Shown here piece after piece: positions 42,783 to 53,997 of a DNA stretch of 64,000 nucleotides. The notes beneath the pieces are model-generated. The model was given only the letters and a program-made list of their open reading frames with translations. It made no database searches and was not told where the DNA came from. Origin of the DNA: Flavobacterium tibetense (lineage in GTDB: Bacteria; Bacteroidota; Bacteroidia; Flavobacteriales; Flavobacteriaceae); the NCBI RefSeq assembly GCF_003293845.1, contig NZ_QLST01000010.1, positions 55,290 to 119,289 of the forward strand. Direction: 5' to 3'. Each line of letters opens with the position of its first letter. Position 1 is the first letter of the stretch. Both the position numbers and the translations under genes were made by a program.

Positions 42783-43613
42783 CTAATTTCTAAGTAATAA
42801 TTGAAAGCTCAATGAAATCTTTTCATTTTTCTGCCATTCGTTGTTTACATTATACCAAGTATCTACAAACTCTTTAACAGTGATTGCATCTAAAGAAGGT
42901 TCGTAAAAAAACCAATTCGGGTCATATTCTGAAAATTTTTTATTTTGATCTAAGAATAAATAATTAACCATAACAAATATTCCATTTTCAGGAAATTCAA
43001 TATTAAACTTACTTAAATCAACTTCACTTGTATGACTTCCTTTTTTGAGTTTACAAATTATAGTTTCATTATTTATAATCTCATTTGGCACTCCATCTTC
43101 TGAAACGGAATACAATAAAACCGAAACAATACGATTATTTTCTGAGGAAAAAGCTTTAAATCTAAATTTGTCTATGATTAAATTCGATTTAGAATTGTCT
43201 TGAAAAAATTTTCCAATCCTAGAAATTTCTTTGTCTTTTGTGGCTACAATTCCAACATTACCGCTTTTGAGCTTACCTAATGTTTCTTTAATAACTTTTT
43301 TTCTTTTTAAATTCAGAGTTACTTCTTCTAAAGTAATTAATTTTTCTTTTAGAAAAATTGTGTTATTTTTAATGACTTTAGCTTCATAAAGTGTATTAAA
43401 TCCCGTGGCTTCAACCTTAAAAGTAGAATTTAAATTTGACTCATTTACATAAAAAACACCTAATGAATCTGTTGTAGCATAAACTTTGTTTGATAACCAA
43501 ATAGTTGCATAAGAAATTGGCAAATTGGAATCCTCACTTAAAACATTAACTTGAATTTGTCCTCTTGTAAAAGAAAACAACATTAGAAATAGAGATAAGA
43601 AAACAAACTTCAT
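42783..43613 (-). CDS. Exported protein with carboxypeptidase-like regulatory domain
   Basis: A 276-residue protein with a signal peptide (MKFVFLSLFLMLFSFTRGQ). Residues after the signal (IQVNVLSEDSNLPISYATIW, DSLGVFYV, KVEATGFNTLYEA) form a beta-sandwich like the CarboxypepD_reg-like domain seen in Bacteroidota surface proteins. LEEVTLNLKRKK follows. The remaining 170 residues are a soluble domain I do not recognise. The ATG at 43613 is used because the longer frame would add a basic 19-residue leader before the signal and overlap the upstream gene. It is the last gene of a three-gene minus-strand operon. Confidence 0.72.
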   Translation of the reverse strand: MKFVFLSLFLMLFSFTRGQIQVNVLSEDSNLPISYATIWLSNKVYATTDSLGVFYVNESNLNSTFKVEATGFNTLYEAKVIKNNTIFLKEKLITLEEVTLNLKRKKVIKETLGKLKSGNVGIVATKDKEISRIGKFFQDNSKSNLIIDKFRFKAFSSENNRIVSVLLYSVSEDGVPNEIINNETIICKLKKGSHTSEVDLSKFNIEFPENGIFVMVNYLFLDQNKKFSEYDPNWFFYEPSLDAITVKEFVDTWYNVNNEWQKNEKISLSFQLLLRN

Positions 43614-43641
43614 AAGAGGAATTTTGTAAAGATTAAGTCTT

Positions 43642-44046
43642 CTACTCCATCTCCAAAATATCATACGCAAAAGTAAAATCCTTATGATACACGTATAATT
43701 GCGCTTTTTTAACGTCTAAGCGCAAAATGATAGCAATTTTCACTGCAATTCCTTCATGATTTCTACAGATGAACGAATTGATTTCATCTACTTTGGTTAC
43801 TTCTTTTGGTAAGTATTCCAAAATTTTATAGTGCTGAATTTCCGAAGAATAAATTACAATTTTATCTTTATCGTAGTCCAATGAAATGATTATTTCTGTT
43901 GGTGTTGGTTTTGACCATTTAGCCGATTTTCCTTTTGTACCTTGTTGTAAAACCGAAACACTGGTAGTTTTAAAACGAAATTGTTGGGCATAAGTAGTTG
44001 CTCCAAAAAGGAAAAAAAGGATTAAGATGTATTTAAATATTTTCAT
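43642..44046 (-). CDS. Small exported protein of unknown function
   Basis: A 134-residue protein with a signal peptide (MKIFKYILILFFLFGATTYA). Mature chain begins QQFRFKTTSVSVLQQGTKGK and is beta-rich (EIIISLDYDKDKIVIYSSEI, AVKIAIILRLDVKKAQLYVY). I do not recognise the family. It lies 10 bases after the nitronate monooxygenase gene and 28 bases before the carboxypeptidase-like gene, so the three are probably one operon. The ATG at 44046 gives the best signal peptide. Confidence 0.7.
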   Translation of the reverse strand: MKIFKYILILFFLFGATTYAQQFRFKTTSVSVLQQGTKGKSAKWSKPTPTEIIISLDYDKDKIVIYSSEIQHYKILEYLPKEVTKVDEINSFICRNHEGIAVKIAIILRLDVKKAQLYVYHKDFTFAYDILEME

Positions 44047-44056
44047 AAATGTAAAA

Positions 44057-45001
44057 TTAAAATTCAAATGTAATCATTTCTTGTTTCGCTTGATTGAATT
44101 CCTGAATCACATTTTCCATAATGTTTTGAACCGGTAAAATATCGTGAATGATACCTGCTATTTGACCAATTTCCAATTCACCTTCTACTAAATCGCCTTC
44201 AAACATGCCTCTTTTGGCTCTACGCTTTCCTAGTAAATTCTCTAAATCTTCTTTCGAAGGACATTTGGCATACAATTCTTGAACGTCGTTGTAGAATTTA
44301 TTTTTAATCAATCGTACTGGTGCTAATTCTTTCAATGTTAATTGGGTATCACCTTCTTTGGTTGCTACAATTGTTTTCTTAAAATTATCATGTGCCGAAC
44401 TTTCCGTTGAAGCAGCAAAACGACTTCCCATTTGAACGCCATCGGCTCCCAAACACATTGCGGCTAACATTCCTCTACCAGAAGCAATTCCTCCAGCGGC
44501 GATTAATGGAATGGTAACTTGCTCTTTTACCATTGGAATTAATGTTAACGTAGTGGTTTCATCTCTTCCATTGTGTCCGCCAGCTTCAAAACCTTCTGCT
44601 ACTACAGCATCAACTCCTGCTTCTTGTGCTTTTAAGGCAAATTTTGTGCTACTTACTACATGTACAACAGTTATGCCATTTTCTTTTAAAAACGGTGTCC
44701 AAGTTTTTGGATTTCCTGCTGAAGTGAAGACAATTTTTACACCTTCTTCCTTCACAATTTGCATGATTTCTTCAATATTGGGATACAACATTGGAATATT
44801 TACACCAAAAGGCTTATCAGTAGCTTTTTTGCATTTTTGAATATGTTCACGCAATACTTCTGGATACATAGAACCCGCACCAATTAAACCAAGTCCGCCT
44901 GCATTACTTACGGCACTTGCTAATTTATAACCGCTATTCCAAATCATTCCGCCTTGGATAATGGGATATTGTATGTTGAAAAGTTGGGTAATTCTGTTCA
45001 T
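44057..45001 (-). CDS. Nitronate monooxygenase / FabK-type FMN oxidoreductase
   Basis: A 314-residue TIM-barrel FMN protein. It has YPIIQGGMIWNSG, a GGLGLIG loop, VAEGFEAGGHNG, AAGGIASGRGM and ADGVQMGSRF, the flavin-binding motifs of the nitronate monooxygenase/enoyl-ACP reductase II family. The two functions cannot be separated by these motifs. No fatty acid synthesis genes flank it. It follows the antiporter gene by 59 bases on the same strand and is followed by two small exported-protein genes. Confidence 0.88.
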   Translation of the reverse strand: MNRITQLFNIQYPIIQGGMIWNSGYKLASAVSNAGGLGLIGAGSMYPEVLREHIQKCKKATDKPFGVNIPMLYPNIEEIMQIVKEEGVKIVFTSAGNPKTWTPFLKENGITVVHVVSSTKFALKAQEAGVDAVVAEGFEAGGHNGRDETTTLTLIPMVKEQVTIPLIAAGGIASGRGMLAAMCLGADGVQMGSRFAASTESSAHDNFKKTIVATKEGDTQLTLKELAPVRLIKNKFYNDVQELYAKCPSKEDLENLLGKRRAKRGMFEGDLVEGELEIGQIAGIIHDILPVQNIMENVIQEFNQAKQEMITFEF

Positions 45002-45060
45002 TCTAATTCTGTTTTAAGCTTGGGCAAGTTACTATTTATTGGCTAAAATTGGAAGAAAAT

Positions 45061-45996
45061 TTAAGTTAAAGTGAAATACAAAAATGCGGCATACGCTACT
45101 AAAAGTAAAATTCCTTCTTTAAAAAACAAACTACCTCGTTTGGGTAAAATAACCAATGGCATCAAAAGCAAAGCAAAACCTAACATCCAATAAATGTCTT
45201 GTGAAAGCATTTTTTCGTCAATATTTTCTATTGGTTTTATAATAGCTGTAATTCCTAAAACACACAGTATATTAAAAATGTTAGATCCAATAATATTACC
45301 AATGGAAATATCCGCTTCTTTTTTAATCGCTGCAATAATAGAAGATGCTAATTCTGGAATACTAGTACCAATAGAAACTACAGTTACCGCAATAATTCGC
45401 TCGCTTACACCAAAACTTTCAGCTAAATTTACAGCACCTTTTACTAATAATTCCGAACCTGCCCAAAGTGCAAATCCACCTAAAAACATGAAAAGAATAA
45501 TTAAATGGTTGGGCAATATTTTTTCAGTTCCTGAAGGCAATTCCGTTGTTATTTGTTTGTTTTTCTTAATGATATAAACTATGAAAAAAATCAAGATAAG
45601 TAAAAAGATAACTCCTTCGCTTCTACTAATATCATTATTGAGTAGCAAAAAACCAAATAGTAAAAACGAAGCCAGTATTTTCATTGGCCAATCTGTAATA
45701 TAGAAACTTCGCTCAACGTTAACCGCATTAATCAATAAAACGGCTCCCAAAACCAAACCTATATTTGCAATGTTTGACCCTACCACATTTCCAAGAGCAA
45801 TATCTGAAAATCCATCTAAAGCCGATTTCACGCTAATGATTAATTCTGGAGCTGATGTGGCAAATGACACTACGGTTAAACCAATAACAATTTTAGAAAT
45901 ATTGAGTTTTAGAGACAAACCAACAGCTGATTTCAATAACCAATTTCCTCCTAAAACCAATAATGCTAAACCTAAAACAATAAATAGTACATCCAT
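45061..45996 (-). CDS. Calcium/sodium antiporter (CaCA family, YrbG-like)
   Basis: A 311-residue membrane protein with ten hydrophobic segments. It contains the two alpha repeats of the family: FATSAPELIISVKSA followed by GNVVGSNIANIGLVLGA in the first half, and SIGTSIPELASSIIA followed by GNIIGSNIFNILCVLG in the second half. Acidic Glu in each (APE, IPE) would bind the cations. It exports Ca2+ in exchange for Na+ (or K+). It lies 4 bases downstream of mnmA and likely shares the transcript with the YwqK-type gene and mnmA. Confidence 0.93.
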   Translation of the reverse strand: MDVLFIVLGLALLVLGGNWLLKSAVGLSLKLNISKIVIGLTVVSFATSAPELIISVKSALDGFSDIALGNVVGSNIANIGLVLGAVLLINAVNVERSFYITDWPMKILASFLLFGFLLLNNDISRSEGVIFLLILIFFIVYIIKKNKQITTELPSGTEKILPNHLIILFMFLGGFALWAGSELLVKGAVNLAESFGVSERIIAVTVVSIGTSIPELASSIIAAIKKEADISIGNIIGSNIFNILCVLGITAIIKPIENIDEKMLSQDIYWMLGFALLLMPLVILPKRGSLFFKEGILLLVAYAAFLYFTLT

Positions 45997-46000
45997 AAAA

Positions 46001-47188
46001 TTATGTGATTACGCCACTTCCTAAAATTTCATCGTCTTTATGCCAAGCTACAAATTGACCTTCTGTTATGGCAGATTGAGGCTCGTTGAAAACTACATAC
46101 ATTCCAGTTTCAAATTGGTGCAAAGTCGCTTTTTGCAACGGTTGGCGGTAGCGAATTCTAGCCATTACTCCCATTTTTTCTCCCACTTTTAAAGCTAAAT
46201 CTTCTCTAATCCAATGCACTTCATCGTTTTTGATGAATAATGCTTTTTTGAAAAGTCCGGGATGATTGTTTCCTTGACCGGTGTAAATGATGTTTTTATC
46301 CACATCAGTTTCTATAACGAATAACGCTTCTTTGGTTCCACCAACATTCAAGCCTTTTCTTTGTCCTTTAGTGAAATAATGAGCGCCTTGGTGTTTGCCA
46401 ACGACTTTACCAGGAACTTGTAAATAATTAATTCTTCTGGCTTCGTGTGCAAAAGCTTCTTCTTCAGACGAAAAATTTGGTTTTTCTTCCGAATAAATTG
46501 GTGCATCGGCTGGAATTTCAACTATAATTCCTTCCTTTGGTTGTAATTTTTGTTGGAGAAATTCAGGTAAACGCACTTTTCCAATGAAACATAAACCTTG
46601 CGAATCTTTCTTTTCAGCTGTGATTAAATCTAATTGGGAAGCAATTTCACGAACTTCAGGTTTGGTTAATTCACCAATTGGGAATAAAGCTTTAGCTAAT
46701 TGCTCTTGTGACAATTGGCATAAGAAATACGATTGGTCTTTATTTCCGTCTTTACCGGCTAATAATTGGTAAATTTCTTTTCCGTTTTCTTCGATGATTC
46801 CTCTTCTGCAATAATGTCCGGTTGCTACATAATCCGCTCCTAATGAAAGAGCAATTTTCATAAAAACATCAAATTTTATCTCACGATTACATAATACGTC
46901 AGGATTGGGAGTTCGTCCTTGTTCGTATTCGTGAAACATATAATCAACGATTTTCTCTTTGTATTGTTCGGATAAATCAACCGTTTGGAAAGGTATTCCT
47001 AATTTTTCTGCAACCAAAAGTGCATCGTTACTATCTTCTAACCACGGACATTCATTGGAAATAGTTACCGAGTCATCGTGCCAATTTTTCATAAATAAGC
47101 CAATGACTTCGTAACCTTGTTCTTTTAATAAATAGGCTGCTACACTGGAATCAACTCCACCTGATAAACCAACTACTACTCTTTTCAT
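46001..47188 (-). CDS. mnmA: tRNA 2-thiouridine(34) synthase
   Basis: Introduces the 2-thio group on U34 of tRNA Lys, Glu and Gln. The 395-residue protein has the PP-loop [11 protein letters not shown] at residues 7-17, [21 protein letters not shown] and two catalytic cysteines: one in [12 protein letters not shown] (about residue 101) and one in QGLCFIGK (about 200). HHQG-like segments such as [18 protein letters not shown] are present. It is between the YwqK-type gene (9 bases upstream) and the antiporter gene (4 bases downstream), so translation of the three may be linked. Confidence 0.96.
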   Translation of the reverse strand: MKRVVVGLSGGVDSSVAAYLLKEQGYEVIGLFMKNWHDDSVTISNECPWLEDSNDALLVAEKLGIPFQTVDLSEQYKEKIVDYMFHEYEQGRTPNPDVLCNREIKFDVFMKIALSLGADYVATGHYCRRGIIEENGKEIYQLLAGKDGNKDQSYFLCQLSQEQLAKALFPIGELTKPEVREIASQLDLITAEKKDSQGLCFIGKVRLPEFLQQKLQPKEGIIVEIPADAPIYSEEKPNFSSEEEAFAHEARRINYLQVPGKVVGKHQGAHYFTKGQRKGLNVGGTKEALFVIETDVDKNIIYTGQGNNHPGLFKKALFIKNDEVHWIREDLALKVGEKMGVMARIRYRQPLQKATLHQFETGMYVVFNEPQSAITEGQFVAWHKDDEILGSGVIT

Positions 47189-47197
47189 TGATTTTAT

Positions 47198-47953
47198 TTA
47201 TTTTTTTTCGTGTTTTGTTTTAGGTTCTGATGGAATTAATTTTCCGTCTTCAGATTTTTCAATTTTAAATGTTTTTCTGGTAAAACGCGTTACTTTCTCT
47301 TTAGAAACTAATTTTCCGTTTTCATAGATTTCCCAATAACCTACTTTTCTACCATTTTTATATTCGCCTTTGAAAACAATATTTTTATCTCCGTCATAAT
47401 AAATAACTTCTCCATGTAAATCGCCTTCTTTATAACCCGATTCTTCTAATAGATTTCCGTTTTCGGCATATTTTTTATAAGAACCCTCTAATTTTCCGTT
47501 GGCATAATTGGAAACTTCTGCTAAAGTTCCATTTTTATAAAATACCTTTTTTGTACCATGTAGTTTTCCTTTTTTATAATTTTCAATAGACATAATGTCT
47601 TTACTTTGGAAATGATAATACTTCCACTCGCCTTCTGGTAGTCTATTCAAAAGTACGCCTTCACTCACTTTATTTCCTTTTTGATCAAAAAAAGTGGTGT
47701 AACAAGAACCATCTCCTTTTGAAAAATCTCTTGTGGCAATTACAGTTCCTGCTTTGGTATCATCAAAATACTTAAAAACTCCAGTTTCTTTTCCATCTTT
47801 AAAAAAACCTTCATAACGTGGTCGTTTCGATTTCTCATGAATTCCTTTCCACAATCCTTCTCGATTCCCTTTTGAATTCAACTGATTGATTTCCTGAGCA
47901 TTTGAAACAAATACTACACTTAAAAAAAGGATTAAAAACTTAATTTTTAACAT
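47198..47953 (-). CDS. Exported YwqK/MORN-repeat protein
   Basis: A 251-residue protein with a signal peptide (MLKIKFLILFLSVVFVSNAQ). The rest consists of repeats of about 20 residues in the form YxNGKLxGxYKxYxxNG (for example NYANGKLEGSYKKYAENG, YKEGDLHGEVIYYD, EYKNGRKVGYWEIYENGK), typical of MORN/YwqK-type proteins. The common label antitoxin for such proteins has no support here because there is no toxin partner. It is first in the operon with mnmA and the antiporter. Confidence 0.82.
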   Translation of the reverse strand: MLKIKFLILFLSVVFVSNAQEINQLNSKGNREGLWKGIHEKSKRPRYEGFFKDGKETGVFKYFDDTKAGTVIATRDFSKGDGSCYTTFFDQKGNKVSEGVLLNRLPEGEWKYYHFQSKDIMSIENYKKGKLHGTKKVFYKNGTLAEVSNYANGKLEGSYKKYAENGNLLEESGYKEGDLHGEVIYYDGDKNIVFKGEYKNGRKVGYWEIYENGKLVSKEKVTRFTRKTFKIEKSEDGKLIPSEPKTKHEKK

Positions 47954-48116
47954 TTGTCTATTGATTTATAGGTTAAAAGCTATTTTTATTATTACTTGAT
48001 TAAACAAAACTCTTTATAAAGTTAAACTTTTATATTTCTATTAAATTTAGCTATAAATAATTTTATTATTTGTTTAATGTTTTTTTAAATTTGCTTGAAC
48101 AAAAAAATTAACTGTT

Positions 48117-49058
48117 ATGAAAAACTTTGCAAAATTAATCAAATTAACGTTACTAGTGGCAACTTCTACTGTAATGTTTTCGTGTTCGGATGATGACAAT
48201 GTAACACCAGAGAGCAATACTATTGCTGCTATTGCATCAAGAAATCCAAACTTTACTACATTAGTTGCTGCACTTGACCGAGCAGGTTTAGTACAAACAT
48301 TAGACCAAAATGGTCCGTTTACCGTATTTGCTCCAACAAATGCTGCTTTTAATGACTTTTTAGCAGATAACGGCTTTACTTCTTTAAACGACATTCCTGT
48401 TGATGTACTAAGAGAAGTTTTATTAAATCATGTTGTTAACGGTACTAACCTATCAACTAGTTTATCTACTGGTTATGTAAAAACATTAGGTAAAGGTAGT
48501 GCTTCTGATTCAAACACATTGAGTATGTTTATCAACACAACTAGCGGTGTTCGCTTAAATGGTGTTGCAAGTGTTACTACAGCAGATATAGTCGCTTCAA
48601 ACGGAGTAATCCACGTTGTTGATGCTGTGATTGGCTTACCAACAGTTGTTACACATGCAGCCGCAAATCCAGGTTTTAGTACTTTAGTTAGTTTACTTAC
48701 ACAACAAAATCTTGTTTCAACCTTAGATGGTACAGCAAGTTCACCATTTACCGTTTTTGCCCCAAACAATGACGCATTCACTACATTTGAAACTCAAAAC
48801 CCAGGTGTGCTTGCAGGTTTAACTTCAGCTCAAGTTACAGCTGTTTTAACCTACCATGTTGTTGCTGGTGCTAATGTATTATCTACTGGAATACCTACAA
48901 CTCCAATAACAACTTTCGAAACTGGTACTTTCACAATTGCTGGGACTACAATTACAGATGAAAGTGATAGACAAACTGGCATAATTGCTACTGATGTACA
49001 AGCTTCAAATGGTGTAATTCATGTTGTAAATAATGTTTTATTACCCGCATTTGATTAA
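48117..49058 (+). CDS. Fasciclin (FAS1) domain lipoprotein
   Basis: A 313-residue surface lipoprotein. The signal ends in the lipobox FSCS, Cys23, and is followed by an acidic linker (DDDNVTPE). Two FAS1 domains are visible: the first with NPNFTTLVAALDRAGL, GPFTVFAPTNAAF, LLNHVVNGT and ASNGVIHVVDAVI, and the second with PGFSTLVSLLTQQNL, SPFTVFAPNNDAF, LTYHVVAGA and ASNGVIHVVNNVLLP. FAS1 domains mediate cell adhesion in many organisms. A TAAATTTG lies at 48086-48093, but the preceding TTTG is only 13 bases away. It stands alone on the plus strand. Confidence 0.93.
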   Translation: MKNFAKLIKLTLLVATSTVMFSCSDDDNVTPESNTIAAIASRNPNFTTLVAALDRAGLVQTLDQNGPFTVFAPTNAAFNDFLADNGFTSLNDIPVDVLREVLLNHVVNGTNLSTSLSTGYVKTLGKGSASDSNTLSMFINTTSGVRLNGVASVTTADIVASNGVIHVVDAVIGLPTVVTHAAANPGFSTLVSLLTQQNLVSTLDGTASSPFTVFAPNNDAFTTFETQNPGVLAGLTSAQVTAVLTYHVVAGANVLSTGIPTTPITTFETGTFTIAGTTITDESDRQTGIIATDVQASNGVIHVVNNVLLPAFD

Positions 49059-49092
49059 ACTTTAAAATATAAAAATTGCTATGAAAAGTAAG

Positions 49093-49114
49093 AAGCATCG
49101 AGAAATCGGTGCTT
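49093..49114 (+). terminator. Hairpin terminator after the fasciclin gene
   Basis: AAGCATCGA (49093-49101) pairs with TCGGTGCTT (49106-49114), one G-T pair, four-base loop GAAA, followed by a T-rich tail. It sits directly before the 3' end of the convergent proC. Confidence 0.85.
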
Positions 49115-49115
49115 T

Positions 49116-49919
49116 TTATTTTCCCCCTAATGCAATGGCTCTTTCATTAGCAGCTTTTAAAGCAGTATCAATAATTGATTTCATATTCCAATTACTAAAT
49201 ACTTCCAATGCAGCTTCTGTTGTTCCTCCTTTGGAAGCTACTTTTTCAATCCATTCTTCATTCCCAATTTTACTTCTTTTTTGCAATTGTACAGAACCAG
49301 CAAATGTTTGATTTACCAAAAACTCTGCTTCAGAAGGTGAAAAACCCAATTGAATTGCCGATTCAATCATAGCCTGCATGAAATAAAACACGTAAGCAGG
49401 TCCGCTTCCTGAAATGGCTGTTGCCGCATTCAACATCGTTTCTTTTTCCACATAAATGGATTTTCCTGTAGTATTGATAAGATTTTGGACAATGAATAAT
49501 TCCTTTCTATCAACGGCTTGAGAAGCACAAAAAACGGTCATTCCTTCGCCAATTTGTGTTGGGATATTAGGCATAGAACGCACAATTTTAGTAATACTTA
49601 ATTGCTCTTCAATTGTAGCTATAGAAATTCCTGCCATTACAGACAAAACAATGTGTTCAGATGAAAGAAAAGGTTGAATTGTTTCAGCTAACTCGAAAAA
49701 ATCTTGAGGTTTAACCGCAATTATAATAATATCTGATTCAAAAAATGTGGCATTGGGAACTATAAAATAATTCTCTTTTGGAATACCAAAAACTTTCTTC
49801 TTTTCCACTTCAGTTTTGTTGAGAACAAAAACACTATCTGCTTGTACAAAACCTGAATTTAAAAAACTATTGGCATAGGTTTGCCCCATGTTGCCAAAAC
49901 CAATGATTGAAATCTTCAT
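49116..49919 (-). CDS. proC: Pyrroline-5-carboxylate reductase
   Basis: Last step of proline synthesis, reducing pyrroline-5-carboxylate with NAD(P)H. The 267-residue protein has the N-terminal IIGFGNMGQTYANSF Rossmann loop, AVKPQDFFELAE, VMAGISIATIEEQL, VRSMPNIPTQIGEGMT and the C-terminal ISGSGPAYVFYFMQAMIESA and ASKGGTTEAALEVF blocks, which form the active site. It lies downstream of yidC on the same strand, separated by a terminator hairpin. Confidence 0.95.
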   Translation of the reverse strand: MKISIIGFGNMGQTYANSFLNSGFVQADSVFVLNKTEVEKKKVFGIPKENYFIVPNATFFESDIIIIAVKPQDFFELAETIQPFLSSEHIVLSVMAGISIATIEEQLSITKIVRSMPNIPTQIGEGMTVFCASQAVDRKELFIVQNLINTTGKSIYVEKETMLNAATAISGSGPAYVFYFMQAMIESAIQLGFSPSEAEFLVNQTFAGSVQLQKRSKIGNEEWIEKVASKGGTTEAALEVFSNWNMKSIIDTALKAANERAIALGGK

Positions 49920-49932
49920 ATATACTAAAAAG

Positions 49933-49959
49933 AAACCCCAACTTATGCAGATGGGGTTT
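49933..49959 (-). terminator. Hairpin terminator after yidC
   Basis: AAACCCCA and TGGGGTTT (49933-49940 and 49952-49959) form a perfect 8-bp stem around an 11-base loop, followed on the minus strand by CTTTTT. It lies between the yidC stop and the proC start. Confidence 0.75.
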
Positions 49960-49980
49960 ACTATATAATTATTAAAAAAA

Positions 49981-51876
49981 TTATTTTTTCTTTTGTTGCG
50001 CTTTTTGAGCTTCTGCTTGCTCCATCATTTCACGCATTTTTCTTTGGAATTTACTTTCCTTCTTGGGGTTTGATTTATTCGATTCAATTTTAGCTAAAAT
50101 CTTATCTTCTTTAACGATATATTTTTTAATAACTAACATAATACCAATAGTAATTAAGTTAGACACAAAATAATACAAACTCAAACCTGAAGCGTAATTA
50201 TTAAAGAAAAACAACATCATGATTGGAGAAATATAAATCATCACTTTCATGATTTTCCCCATATCTGGCATTCCTTCTTGTGGTGGCGTGCTCATAGCTT
50301 GGTCACCCGTTGTCATTTTCATATAGAAGAAAATAGCAACAGAAGCCAAAATTGGGAATAAACTTACGTGATCACCATAAAATGGAATCGTAAATGGCAA
50401 TTGGTAAATGTTATCATACGAAGATAAATCATCTGCCCATAAAAATGATTTTTGACGTAAATCAAACACCGATGGAAAGAATTGGAACAAAGCATAGAAA
50501 ATTGGAATTTGCATTACCGCTGGAATACATCCTGCCATAGGATTTACGCCTGCTGTTGAATACAACTTCATAGTTTCTTGTTGTTTCTTCATTGGGTTGT
50601 CTTTGTACTTTTCGTTCAATGCTGCAATTTCTGGTCGTAAAACCTTCATCTTAGCTTGTGACAAATACGACTTATACGTAATTGGCGACATCACAATACG
50701 AACCAAAATTGTAAATACGATAATAGCAATTCCGTAAGGTAAAAATCCTGAGATAAAACCGAAAACAGGAATAAAAATAAAACGGTTTATCCAACCGAAA
50801 ATTCCCCAACCTAAAGGAAGAATATCGTCTAAATTACGGTTGTAATCGTTAAGAACTTTATATTTTGTTGGTCCATAATACCAATTCATGCTGTAATCTA
50901 ACTCTCCATTTTTAAATTCCAATGGAATAAAAGCAGCCATATTTTTGGTATACAACGTATCAACAGTTTCATCTTTAACTAAGTTTTCTGATTTTAAACT
51001 TACCGTTTTGAATGGCGTATCTGTCAATAAAATAGAAACAAAGAAAAATTGGTGATAAGCGATATAAGTTGCGTTTTCTAAAACCTCATCATCTTCGCCA
51101 TTAACACTTAAATAATCTGTTTTTCCGTCTTTGTGTTCAAAATGAATATCGGTGTAACGGTTTTCGTAAACCACACTTTTTTCATTTCTAAAAGTTTTCA
51201 TTTGCCAATCTAAACCAACTGGTTTTTCGCTATTCACAACTGAATTTAATCCTTGCGAACGAATAGCAAAATCCAACATGTATTCGTTTGGTTTCATAAC
51301 ATAGCGGTATTCCAAAAATTGGTTGTCGCTTGCTTTCAAACGCATGGTTAATACTTGATTCTCACCTTCTTTGGTTAAAGTTGGTTCAAAATACAAGTCT
51401 TTGGTTTCCAAAGTTCTATTGTCTTTCGTATTTAAAGTCAGGTTGAACTTAGCATTGTTATCTTTAATTAGTTCGATGGTTTCACCAGATCCTTTTTTGA
51501 ATTGCTCAAAATCATTTACAATTGCCGAAACAATATAACCACCTTTATTAGCAATTTTTAAAGTTAATAAACCGTTGTTTAATTCAGTAACCTCATTTGT
51601 TGCTGATGGTAAAGAAGCTGAGTAAGCAAAAGAACCCAATTGCGCTTGTAACGCATTTTGTTTCAATGAATCTACAGCTACAATTTCAGTTGGAGATGAA
51701 GGTGCTACAATTTTTGCAGGTTCTTCTTCTTTGGCTTTTTCTACTTGTTCTTTTTTGGCTTTTTCGGCTTCTAATTCTTCTGGAGTTGGTGCATTGGAAT
51801 ACAACATCCAAATTAATAATCCTGAGATTAATACAAATCCAATAATCGAATTAAGGTCTAATTTTTTTTCTTCCAT
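49981..51876 (-). CDS. yidC: Membrane protein insertase YidC
   Basis: Inserts and folds inner-membrane proteins, alone or with the Sec translocon. The 631-residue protein has one N-terminal membrane anchor (IIGFVLISGLLIWML), a long coiled/acidic linker (about 25-60), a periplasmic P1 domain (about 75-340), and the conserved five-helix core from about residue 370. The core includes FGFISGFLPYGIAIIVFTIL, KYKDNPMKKQQETMKLY, PAVMQIPIFYALFQFFPS and FFNNYASGLSLYYFVSN. The C-terminal tail is Lys-rich (KFQRKMREMMEQAEAQKAQ), as expected for ribosome contact. pyrG lies 52 bases upstream on the same strand. Confidence 0.97.
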   Translation of the reverse strand: MEEKKLDLNSIIGFVLISGLLIWMLYSNAPTPEELEAEKAKKEQVEKAKEEEPAKIVAPSSPTEIVAVDSLKQNALQAQLGSFAYSASLPSATNEVTELNNGLLTLKIANKGGYIVSAIVNDFEQFKKGSGETIELIKDNNAKFNLTLNTKDNRTLETKDLYFEPTLTKEGENQVLTMRLKASDNQFLEYRYVMKPNEYMLDFAIRSQGLNSVVNSEKPVGLDWQMKTFRNEKSVVYENRYTDIHFEHKDGKTDYLSVNGEDDEVLENATYIAYHQFFFVSILLTDTPFKTVSLKSENLVKDETVDTLYTKNMAAFIPLEFKNGELDYSMNWYYGPTKYKVLNDYNRNLDDILPLGWGIFGWINRFIFIPVFGFISGFLPYGIAIIVFTILVRIVMSPITYKSYLSQAKMKVLRPEIAALNEKYKDNPMKKQQETMKLYSTAGVNPMAGCIPAVMQIPIFYALFQFFPSVFDLRQKSFLWADDLSSYDNIYQLPFTIPFYGDHVSLFPILASVAIFFYMKMTTGDQAMSTPPQEGMPDMGKIMKVMIYISPIMMLFFFNNYASGLSLYYFVSNLITIGIMLVIKKYIVKEDKILAKIESNKSNPKKESKFQRKMREMMEQAEAQKAQQKKK

Positions 51877-51886
51877 CTAAAATAGT

Positions 51887-51920
51887 GTTCAGTGTTCAGT
51901 TTTAAGTATTCAGTACTTTG
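51887..51920. repeat. CTGAA-type short repeat tract
   Basis: Read on the minus strand this tract begins with AGTACTGAATACT followed by ACTGAACACTGAACACT, close to the tract at 29826. It lies in the yidC-pyrG gap. It joins a small set of related intergenic tracts. Confidence 0.5.
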
Positions 51921-51928
51921 TGAACGGT

Positions 51929-53611
<1,683 letters not shown>

Positions 53612-53697
53612 TTAAAATTAGAATTCAGAAATTAGAATTTAGAAATTTTATACCGATTTACACAATGTTAATAAAGATGATTTTGTGTTTTTAAGAA

Positions 53698-53925
53698 TTA
53701 CTTTTTTGGAAAGTTTCTGCGGATGTTTCGAACCAGTTCTTCTAAGCCGTTTAACTTGAGTTCGTGAACCAATTTTAATTGTTCGCCTAATTGTCCTTTT
53801 GGGAAACCTTTATTGGCATACCAAACCACATAATACTCCGGAAGGTCGATTAAGTAATAGCCTTCGTATTTGCCAAATGGCATTTTGGTATGAGCAAGTT
53901 TGATTAGGAGTTCTTGGTTGGTCAT
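53698..53925 (-). CDS. DUF3820 family small protein
   Basis: A 75-residue soluble protein. The signature is MPFGKYEGYYLIDLPEYYVV followed by WYANKGFPKGQLGEQLKLVHEL, the DUF3820 family (also called YfbK-like small proteins). Related domains occur at the C terminus of some exonucleases, where they appear to help bind nucleic acid, but no function is proven for this stand-alone form. It sits between pyrG and the OsmC gene with separate spacing. Confidence 0.82.
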   Translation of the reverse strand: MTNQELLIKLAHTKMPFGKYEGYYLIDLPEYYVVWYANKGFPKGQLGEQLKLVHELKLNGLEELVRNIRRNFPKK

Positions 53926-53949
53926 TTTTTTTTTGAGAGGATAGAAATA

Positions 53950-53996
53950 AGATAAAAGAAGAAAGACTTTTTAAAACCGTCTATATTCTTTTATCT
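53950..53996 (-). terminator. Hairpin, likely terminator of the OsmC gene
   Basis: AGATAAAAGAA (53950-53960) and TTCTTTTATCT (53986-53996) are perfect complements and the pairing extends inward with mismatches. The structure starts 1 base after the OsmC stop codon on the minus strand. Confidence 0.6.
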
Positions 53997-53997
53997 A

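Noticed and set aside
44511..44840. 109-codon plus-strand frame inside the nitronate monooxygenase gene
   Set aside because: Antisense shadow; the minus-strand protein has all flavin-binding motifs.
47198..47953. YwqK-type protein as a toxin-antitoxin component
   Set aside because: It has a signal peptide and MORN-like repeats, and no partner toxin gene is adjacent.
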